A DNA stretch of 64,000 nucleotides from Girardinichthys multiradiatus (Eukaryota; Chordata; Actinopteri; Cyprinodontiformes; Goodeidae): positions 41,496,147 through 41,560,146 of the forward strand of contig NC_061797.1 in assembly GCF_021462225.1 (NCBI RefSeq). The letters run 5' to 3'. The translations under genes were made by a program, and so were the position numbers. Positions 49,701 through 60,400 of this stretch are shown in pieces. Every line of letters starts with the position of its first letter. Positions within the stretch are counted from its first letter, which is position 1. The notes beneath the pieces are model-generated. The model ran no database searches and was not told the origin of the DNA. It worked only from the letters and a program-made list of their open reading frames with translations.

Positions 49701-52700
49701 TGTAGTAGCAGCTTGTCCAAGTTGCTCTTTTTCAATAGAGGTTTGATAATTGCTGTTTTTAGGGCCTGGGAGAAAACACCTGACAAAAGGGACGTGTTTA
49801 TTATTTGAGTTAAATCAGATGTCATTACAAGCAAAGCTTTCTTAAGGAAAGCTGTGGGTAAAAGATCGAAACAGCAGGAAGAAGAGCTTAGTTGCTGTAT
49901 GATTTATTCTAAGATTTTGCAGTTTATTTGGTGAAATTGGGAAATTCTGTCAAAATCAGTTCTAGTTGGAGACAACATTGGTACAGGAGTTGATGTGGAT
50001 GTGCTGACTGCCTCTCTGACCATTTGGGTTTTTTTAGTAAAGAATTTAGTAAATTCATTGCAGGCCCTGGTAGAGTGGAGTTCAGATGCTACAGTTACAG
50101 GAGGGTTTGTTAACCTGTCGACCGTGGCAAATAATGCACGAGGATTGTTTATGTTTTTGCTGATGATCTCAGAAAAGAAAGATTCTCTTGCATTTTTCAG
50201 TTCTAGGTTATATCTGTATAGTCTTTCTTTATTGTTTATATTGTGAACTTGGAGTCCAGTAATTCGCCACCTGCGTTCAGCTTTTCGACACTGCTTTTTT
50301 TCACTTCTGACTGGTGGAGCACTTCTCCATGGAGACATTTTCTTCCCAGAAACGACTTTCACTTTAATTGGAGCAATTGAATCAATGATGTCCAAGATTT
50401 TAGAATGAAAGTTATCTACCAGCTCATCTACAGTGTTACAGGGCAAAGTGGAGGTAAAAGAGTAAATCTGGTTAAAGGTTTCAGCAGCACCGTCCTTAAA
50501 GATGCGTTTTCTTATCATGTCTCTTTGGCAAACTGAGTCATTGCAGATGATGCTTTCAAAAATAACAGAAACGTGGTCAGATAGGGCAACATCAGTTACA
50601 GACACCTTGGAAATGTTTAGACCCTTAGTAATGATCAAGTCCAAAATATGTCCCTGTTTGTGTGTTTGCTGTTTAACATGTTGAGTCAAACCAAAATTTC
50701 TAAGAGTGTCACATAGATCTATTGCACTTTTGTCTTCAGGATGGTCCATGTGAATGTTGAAGTCTCCCACAATAATTAAACAGTCATAATCAACACATAT
50801 CACAGATAAAAGCTCATTAAAATCACTGAAAAAGTTTGTTTTAGACTTAGGAGGCCTGTAAATATTCAAGAACATGGTTCGGACAGGGCTCTTTACCCAG
50901 AGAGCCAAATATTCAAAAGAGTCAAATTTGCCCAGAAATACTTTTTTACAGTGGCCACCCCTCCACCTTTTCTTTGCCGTCTGCTCTCACAAAGAAAATT
51001 GTAGTTTGGAGGTGTCGACTCTATCAGAATGGGAGCTTCATTAAATTCATGTAACCATGTTTCTGTTAAAAACATAACATCAAGATTGTGGTCAGTAATG
51101 AAGTCATTGATTAAAAATGATTTTCCTGACAGAGAACTAATGTTCAATAAAGCCAGTTTATATTACTTAGTTGCTTATATTAACTCTGTGTCTGGTTGTA
51201 CCTGACAGTTTATGGCTTTTTTTGATTGTTTATTACTGTCTGTTATCATTTTGGCTTTGTTCTTTCTGTCACGTATAATCAGAATCAGAATCAGAGGGGA
51301 GAGTCTCAAAGAGTCTGTGACCGGGGTGGGAGGGATCAGCCAGAATCTTCCCTGCCCGCTTCAGGGTCCTGGAGGTGTACAGTTCCTGGAGCGACAGTAG
51401 ACTGCAGCCAATCACCTTCTCAGCAGACCGAATGACACGCTGCAGCCTGCCCTTATCCTTGGCTGTAGCAGCGGCGTACCAGATGGTGATGGAGGAGGTG
51501 AGGATGGACTCAATGATGGCTGTGTAGAAGTGCACCATCATAGTCTTTGGCAGGTTGAATTTCTTCAGCTGCTGCGGCAGAACATCCTCTGCTGGGCTTT
51601 CTTGATGAGGGAGCTGATGTTTGGCTCCCACTTGAGATCCTGGGAGATGATGGTTCCCAGGAAGCGGAAAGATTCCACAGTGTCAATTGTGGAGTCACAG
51701 AGGGTGATGGGGGCAGGTGGGGCTGGGTTCTGCCTGAAGTCCACAACCATCTCCACTGTCTTTAGAGCGTTGAGCTCAAGGTTGTTCTGGCTGCACCAGT
51801 CCAACAGATGGTCCACCTCCCATCTGTACGCGGACTCGTCACCATCAGAGATGAGTCCGATCAGGGTGGTGTCGTCCGCAAACTTCAGAAGCTTGACAGA
51901 CTGGTGACTGGAGGTGCAGCTGTTGGTGTACAAGGAGAAGAGCAGAGGAGAGAGAACACAGCCTTGGGGGGAACCGGTGCTGATGGTCAGGGAGTCAGAG
52001 ACGTGCTTCCCCAGCCTCACGCGCTGCTTCCTGTCAGACAGGAAGTCAGTGATCCACCTGCAGGTGGAGTCGGGCACACTCAGCTGGGAGAGCTTCTCCT
52101 GTAGCAGAACTGGGACGATGGTGTTGAAGGCAGAGCTGAAATCCACAAACAGGATCCTGGCATAGGTTCCTGTGGAGTCCAGGTGCCGGAGGATGAAGTG
52201 AAGGGCTAGGTTGACTGCATCGTCTACAGACCTGTTGGCTCTGTAGGCAAACTGCAGGGGGTCCAGGAGGGGGTCGGTGATGTCTTTTAGGTGTGAGAGC
52301 ACAAGGCGCTCAAAGGACTTCATCACCACAGAGGTCAGGGCGACGGGTCTGAAGTCATTAAGCCCTGTGGTCCTTGGCTTCTTGGGAACAGGGACGATGG
52401 TGGAGGACTTGAAGCAGGCAGGCACATGACATGTCTCCAGTGAGGTGTTAAAAATGTCTGTGAAGACTGGAGACAGCTGATCAGCGCAGTGCTTCAGGCT
52501 GGCTGGTGAGACAGAATCCGGACCAGCAGCTTACCGGGGGTTCTGTCTCCTGAAGAGTTTGTTTACGTCCCTCTCCTGGATGGAAAGAGCCGTCCTCGGC
52601 GTGGGTAGGGGGCTGGTGGGGGGGAACTTCAGGGTGGGGGTTGGAGGTGCCAAGGCCCCTCTTGAGGTTGGAGAGATGGGGGTGGTGGATTGTGGCTGCA

Positions 52701-55700
52701 GCTGTTGGGGGGTGTCGTGGGGGATGGTTGCAGGACTGTCCCTTTGTCTTTCAAAGCGGCAGTAGAACTCGTTCAGGTCGTTGGCGAGGCGTCGGTCGTT
52801 GATGGAGTGGGGGGCTTTCGGCTTGTAGTTGGTGATTTGCTTGAGCCCTTTCCAGACAGACGCAGAGTCGTTGGCTGATAACTGGTTTTGGAGCTTCTCA
52901 GAGTACAGTCGTTTGGCCTCTTTCACTGCCTTGCCAAACTTGTACTTTGCCTCTCTGTATATGTCTTTGTCCCCACTCCTGAAGGCCTCTTCCTTATCCA
53001 GTCTTAACCTTCTGAGTTTAGCTGTGAACCAGGGTTTGTCGTTGTTGTAACTCACCCTGGTGCATGATGGTACACAGCTGTCCTCACAGAAGCTGATGTA
53101 GGAAGTCACAGCCTCTGTGTACTCGTCCAGACTGTTGGTAGTAGCACAGAGATTTTACAACTATCTACTATAAGGGGCCCAAGTTTTTCCTGGACATGCT
53201 GATTTCTGATAGCGTTACCACTGGGGCCCAGACTGTATCACAGAGAAGTAATTTGAAGGTCCTGATTAGGAGGAGATAGATTAGGAAGTGGTGGGGGTCT
53301 GTAGCATTTGGAAGATGTTGGTTCGGTAGCAAGGCCTCGGCCACGGGGGGTGTTTAATGGAGAAGAGGTCAGAGCCATTTGGGTCCCGGTTTTAAGAGCT
53401 CCTTTCATGTTATCGGGATCCAGTAAAGCAAAAAGCGGGCTCAGTGGGGAGATGGGAGAGTTCTGTGCGGTTTGGGTCGGGGTCTGGGGTGAGGGCGATT
53501 TACCGGGGGTGTCGGTCTAGGTCTGGGTTTTGGGGGAGGGGGGTATAATGGGGGGGGGTCCACCTCTCCTGTGGATTTTGACAGGGAGACCTTTTGTGAT
53601 GACCTCTCTTTCTCAGCCAACTGGCCGATTGTTTCTGCTGGAGCTGTTGGAGGCACCGTTATCATTGTTGTTGATACTCCATGTTCTCTGCTGAAGGTCG
53701 AAGCTGCTGGCAGATTATTTAGAGGAGATTAGATGTAAGACGTCTGGCTGCTGGCTTGTTCAAACAGAAACCATCTTGCTTGAAGAGTTGTCTTTTTTCC
53801 CAAAACATATTAAAGTTGTCAATAAAGTTCACAGGTGTGGTGGCACGTTTTTTTCAACCACTTACTAATCATCAGAAGTCTCGAAAAAATCTCATCTCCA
53901 CAGAAAATCGGTGCAAAGGGTCCGCTGAGAAACACCTTGATATTGAGACCCCCAACAATATTCAGAAGACGAGTGAAATCCTCCTTCAGTCCTTCTGATT
54001 TCTTCTTAGCCACGTCATCCATGGTTCCACAGTGTATAATAAGGTTTTCTAGAGACGGGTGCATTTTTGTGATTGCGAGAATATTCTCTGAGATATCAGA
54101 GACCACGTTACTGGTACCAATCATAACTTCTGTGTTTTTCTTGTTGCAGAAGTTTTAAATCCCATCCACAGCTGTGTTTCCCACTATTAGGGTTCTTGGT
54201 CTGGTGGGGCGCTTTTTCTCTGGCAGTTTAGGAGAAGACTGTTTAGAATGAAGGTTGTTCACAAACCTTTTATTGTTCTCAGAAGATGGATCATTTTCCT
54301 GGTTTTCATTCTGTAGTGGAGCAAATCTGTTTTGGAGAGGAATTCCATTATTTCCAGCTGTCTCACTCCTATCAGTTGTTGTTACAGCAGCTTGCTGTCA
54401 TAGTCTCCTTTTCCCAGGGGAAACGGGGACATTTCTCTGTAATTCTGGCCATTCTAATTTATTTAATTGCTGAGATCTTCCAGTGAGTCGTCCACGTTGA
54501 TTTTTTGGGCATGCCCCTAAAAGATGCCAGGGGGGTCTGCCGGTAGGTTTATTCTCAGTGTTCTGATTGCGGGCTGAGTTGTTGAGCTGGCTGTCACTGT
54601 TTGGGATCACAGGCAGAGTTGAATCATCGTTGTACCCCATATTCACCTCCACATTCACTTCTAGTCAATGGATTTTCATCTCCAAAACAGCCAATTTCTG
54701 TAAACGTTTGTGAAGTCCTCTGTGGTGAAGGGAGGCATTTTGCGCTGATTAGCTAGCGTCAACTTGTCCTGCTTTCGAGTTCGATTATAAAAACATCCAA
54801 ATCCTTTAAAAAAAAAATAATAATAATAATAATAATAATCCTTGGAAGTCACTGGTAAGAAGTTGTTTTAGTCCAATATTTCCATAATTTTGGCTAAGAG
54901 ATAAAAAATTAGGAGTAAAAGAATGCAAGTAAGCAGGGAGCTTAGGAGAAAAACGTCTGAGCAGGCAGAGAGGCGGAAGTTAGCACTTAGATTAAACAAT
55001 TCTGGTAACAGAACATACAGGGGCATCTCAATAAATTAGAATATAATAAGTTAATTTACTTCAGTAAATCAATTCAATAAGTCACCTTTAAATTGTAAGG
55101 ATTAATTACATACCGAGTGATATATTTCAAGTGTTCATTTCTTTTAACTTTGATGACTATGGGTTAAAACTAATGTAAAACCAAAATATTGTCTTCTCAG
55201 AAAGTATTACATAAGGCCAGTCATGAAAACAAATTATTAATATAGAATTAATACCATTGAAATGTATGGCGATGTACAGTATGCTCTCACTACTTGGCAT
55301 GGAGGCGATTAGCCTGTGAAACTGCTGATGTTTAAAGGGAGCCCAGGTGGTTTTATTTGCATCCTTCAGCTCATCTGCATCATGGCTCCAGCATCTCTCA
55401 TCATCCTCTTGACAATACTCCATAGTTTCTATATGTAGTTTAGGCAAGCAAGTCTGCTGGCCAATCAGGAACAGTGATACTATTGTCAACAAGCCTGCTA
55501 TTAGTTGGTTTGACAGTGTGAACAGATGCCAAGTCCTTCTAGAAAATAACATCTGCATCCCCATAGAGCTTCTCAGCAGAGGGAAATATAAAGTGCTCCA
55601 AAATGTTCTGGTAGATGACTATGCTAGCCTCTAAAAAAGTTTACACTCATCTAAAAAGTACTCTAGACCATAGGTGTCTCTTGAAAGAATTGTAAATAGT

Positions 55701-57345
55701 GGTTAGTGGGAGCCATTAATAATTCTGTGGTGGCACATAAAAACTGGAAGACAGATGGAAGGATTTCAGGTGTTACATTTAGGTATGTCGCTAAGGCAGA
55801 ACTTACTAGAATAAATCTTGATCCTTATCGAGATTTTCTAAACAGCGTAATAGTTGCAAGTTTTTGTTGTCAAGTACCTATATACTAAATCCAGTTGGTT
55901 TATTATGTTTGAATGTTTTAGAAACCCACACAAAATCTGGCATCAAATGTAAATCAGGGAACGAAGGGAAAAATTAGGGACCTTGGGTATTTTGAGCGAA
56001 ACATTCAAAAGCGAGCACATTATAGTACGAAAAAATTAAGTATATTAATGAGCATAAATGAATGAATGTTGTAACTCATAGAAGCTTGTTCTTATATCTC
56101 TTCAAATTGTACATAAAAATACCATGCATATAATAATGCCAGACTAATGGGCCAGGTCACTAAATTTATAGGGGGTGTTTATTGCGCCCTCAACCTACCG
56201 TTTTTGGAACCGCTGCTTTGTACCACTGATCAACAATTTAGTCCTTGTTTCTCCTTAGCCCAGGTAAGATATCACTGATGTATCTGGTTCAGGAGTGGCC
56301 CAAAACAATGAACGCCACAGTTCTGGATAAATCTACTGTATGTGTTGCAGCTATTTGAAGCACTGATTGTAGCTGCAGTCAACAACTTATAAATTTTCTG
56401 CCAAAATCTTGCAAGGTTTTTGCTTTACAATCCTCTCAAAAGTGCAGTTATCCCTGATGTTTGTCCATGCTTTTTCTATACCAGCACTATGTGAACAGCT
56501 AGCTTCTGTAGGAATGACCTTATGAGCTTACCCTCATTATGGTGGGTGTCAGTGACTGTCTGCTGGAAAACTGTGAAGTGTCTGCTCCATAACCAAGTTG
56601 GCACTAGCATCACTATAATATAAAATTGATTATTAATAATAACTTTAATATTAATAGTAAATTTTCAGAGAAACTAAAATTCTGATTTTTATTTGCTTTA
56701 AGTCACAATCATCAAAATTCTCTGTTACAATATCTAAAATCTATACATTATGAGTTTTACTTTTTAAATTGAATTATCGAATTACATTCACTTTCTGATT
56801 ATATTATAGTTTACCAAGATGTACCTATAGATTGAGAGCAGAAAGGTTTTAGCTTTAAAACTTATGTATCTTGTTATTGGACTTTGCAGAAAAATAACTT
56901 CAGTTTAACTCCTTGTACCTGGGTGATTTTCTGGGTGCATTTTGCTGCTCTTGTCTCCTAGTCTTCATTAAAGTAGACACAAGACGGACAACTGAAATCG
57001 GTTTGGACAGTAGCTCCAGCCACTAACTGTTAGAGTACAAGGACCAGTGTTCGCTTCTGCCATTACTCTCAGTACATTATCCATATAGCCCCTTGACTGC
57101 TGTCAAGTCATCACGATGTCAGGACAGCCTAGTTAGTGAAGCTGGCTACCATCAAGTGGGTCACTATCCAATCCCTGTTTACTCATACCTGTCAAAATAA
57201 TCTGAGACCTAGAGAAAGGCTGAGAGGAGTGTTTCCATCCCCGGGGGATCTTTTGTCAAGTTTTGAATTCAAGTCAGCGCTCAGGATACTATGTCGACAG
57301 TTTACATTTGTTAGACTAGATTTTTTTTAAATTGGACATCACCCT

Positions 57346-57400
<55 letters not shown>

Positions 57401-60400
57401 GGGTTGGACAATGAAACTGAAACACCTGGTTTTAGACCACAATAATTTATTAGTATGGTGTAGGGCCTCCTTTTGCGGCCAATACAGCATCAATTCGTCT
57501 TGGGAAGGACATATACAAGTCCTGCACAGTGGTCAGAGGGATTTTAAGCCATTCTTCTTGCAGGGTAGTGGCCAGGTCACTACATGATACTGGTGGAGGA
57601 AAACGTTTCCTGACTCGCTCCTCCAAAACACCCCAAAGTGACTCAATAATATTTAGATCTGGTGACTGTGCAGGCCATGGGAGATGTTCAACTTCACTTT
57701 CATGTTCATCAAACCAATCTTTCACCAGTTTTGCTGTGTGTATTGGTGCATTGTCATCCTGATACACGGCACCACCTTCAGGATACAATGTTTGAACCAT
57801 TGAATGCACATGGTCCTCAAGAATGTTTCGGTAGTCCTTGGCAGTGACGTGCCCATCTAGCACAAGTATTGGGCCAAGGGAATGCCATAATATGGCAGCC
57901 CAAACCATCACTGATCCACCCCCGTGCTTCACTCTGGGCATGCAACAGTCTGGGTGGTACGCTTCTTTGGGGCTTCTCCACACCGTAACTCTCCCGGATG
58001 TTGGGAAAACGGTAAAGGTGGACTCATCAGAGAACAATACATGTTTCACATTGTCCACAGCCCAAGATTTGCGCTCCTTGCACCATTGAAAAATAGCTAC
58101 TTAGATGGAGCAAAAAACACTTACTTGGGAATTGGGGAGAAAATGCTGAGCCCAGCACGGAACTTCTTGATGGTTCCTCCAGCTTTGAACCAGCTATGCC
58201 TCTTTTCCTGTTGGGCCTTGAGGAACTCATTGCTGAGGTGCTTCCACTGCTGTGAGGTGAATGTACTCAAAATCCTGCCACATTACAAAAAACTATGAGT
58301 GAATCTGGTCTGTGCTGAATTATAATTCTAATGTAATATATACTATAAAGGAAAATCATATTAAAAATTGACATTCTTGACAATGTTCTCAGTTTCTTGC
58401 AAAGCATTCATTCTCCTTTAAATTGTTGCATTTTGTCATGTTACAACCATAAACGTACATGTATTTTATTGGGATTTTATGTAATAGAGCAACACAAAGC
58501 AGCATACAATATGAAACTGTGTTCTGAATGCCCTGGATGTTTAATGAAGAACATTAGAGAACTAACAGCATCAAAAAGACTAACACTAAGACATGACACA
58601 TTTAAGGGATAAGAGTGTGCAGAGGTTTAAAGCAGGGTTTGGTTATATAACAAAACCCCAACTTTTGAACATCTCCCATAATGTTTAATCCATCATAGGG
58701 TAATAGAGTCTGTATGCCCCAGCTCTAAACCTACTGAGACGTGGCTGTCCTAAAATGACAAACAATGTAAGAAGATTAGCCATGGTCCAGGACCTGCAGG
58801 ACCTGTCGAGATCCATGTTCTATGTGGGAAATATGTTGACAACTCATCAATTAGCCATGTTTTCCAAGAATCTTGCCTTTATGGAAGACTGACAAGAAGA
58901 AAGTTGTTGCTGTAATTAAGACATAAAAAGCCCTGTTTGCAAGAGTGTTTGCATGCCAACATGTGGAAAAAGGTGCTCTAATTAGCTGCAGATTCTGGTC
59001 TACATGCAAAATGGAACGAGTGGTGGAAAACTAACACTGGCATAACTCCAGTTACATGGTCCTCATGGTAAAACATGATAGTAGTAGCAATATACTGTGA
59101 AGATGCTTTTTTTTGTCATGACAGGGAACCTGGCCAGGGATGGAGGAAGCTAAATTAAAGGCAATCCAACGACCTTCAATAAAATGCTAGAACTATGATG
59201 GAATAGTTTAGATCAAAGCACATTCGTGTGTTAAAATGGCCTAGTGAATATGTGGTGTGACCTGCTGTTGACAGATATTCTTCATACTCGGCAAGGGCAC
59301 CAGCTACCAGAGGGCAGAACTCCAGCAGTTGGCGCACAGAACTTTCAAAAAAAGAATAAATTAATAAAATTAAATTAATAATAGCAATGAGTTATTATGT
59401 TGTGTATTAAAAGTATTCAGAAACTATAAACAAACACATTCCCTATGCCTCTGTAGCTTTTCCTCATTTGATAGAACTCCCACCGATGTCAATCAAATGT
59501 GCGGAAAGATGAACTTTCCAATCAATGTGCCACAGTCAGCCAAGCCAAAGTAAGTAGATGAAATGTATAAATGAGTTTATTTTGACGTTTCCTCTTAAGT
59601 GTATCTTAATTATATTTTGGATAGTGCCTCACAGTGAATGCTAACTTTTCTATTATATTCCCTAGGTCACAGTTTAGCTAAATAGCTTTACTACATGGTT
59701 CTGTTGTTGTGCCAAGCTGATATTAACATAGGATTTAGCTTCTGAAAGAACTGTTTCAATGTTTCTGTCATGGTTTTCACCTGAAACAACTGTGAACTGA
59801 TGTTTGAACAGCCTTATGTGAGTTTACTAGCTGAATGGTTGATGTGTTTTCTTTTTAAATAGGTCAAGGAGAGGTCATACCAGGTCAAAAATGAGTTAAT
59901 GATTGTTTTCTAAAAAGTTTATATAAGTATTTTTTACCATAGCAAGCCCATTTTTATTTTTGCATGCTCCTGATGACAGCCAAAAGTTGTACTATTTTAA
60001 TTGTTAATTCATCCTAACTTGTTAAGAATGTGAGTCCCTGTTTAGTTTTTCTCTCTATGTTAATATCTGTCATTTACTCCTTTTAGTTAAAAATATGTCT
60101 GCCACTGGAAAAAGAATGAAACACTGTATACCTGTTTACATGACTGAAGAGGTTAAAACACTCAAGATGAAGCTTTTCAGCATCTATCTTATCTATCATC
60201 TCAAAAATATTTTTTACAAAATAATGAATTTCCTGAATTTATCACTTTCTTTGTGTGATAACCAAAACAGAGCATTGAGAGAAACAGTAAGGAGCATTAT
60301 CTTTTGTCCACATTTAAATATTTAAATGAAAATAGTTGGCAGATTAAATAATTGGACCAGTTTTTTTATTGCTGGTGAGCAACAGATCTGCTCTAAATGT

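Larger units (their letters stand above)
46312..54983 (-). mobile_element. LINE-A: near full-length L2/Rex-type non-LTR retrotransposon, heavily interrupted
   Basis: A minus-strand LINE flanked by a 7 bp duplication CACTTAG (46305-46311 and 54984-54990). Its 3' end is a short (CTTAC)n tract at 46312-46338, typical of tandem-repeat LINE tails. From 5' to 3' it holds a 5' leader, ORF1 with an esterase-like domain, and ORF2 with AP endonuclease and reverse transcriptase. LINE-B (about 51272-53150) sits between the ORF1 region and the endonuclease, and a Tc1 element (46339-48175) sits in the 3' tail. Without these guests the element is about 5 kb, a normal full length. It fills most of the 11.8 kb parp6 intron, in the same orientation as the gene. 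Confidence 0.75.

Noticed and set aside
53308..53520. Plus-strand frames across LINE-A and LINE-B (for example 53308-53520, 52559-52878, 51808-52104)
   Set aside because: They are antisense shadows of the LINE coding strands.
59250..59345. Exon-like peptide '[20 protein letters not shown]' on the minus strand inside a parp6 intron
   Set aside because: Its distal part falls on Tc1-derived sequence ('ctgctgttgacag') and the rest on the edge of the 2.0 kb insertion. The neighbouring parp6 exons join perfectly without it.
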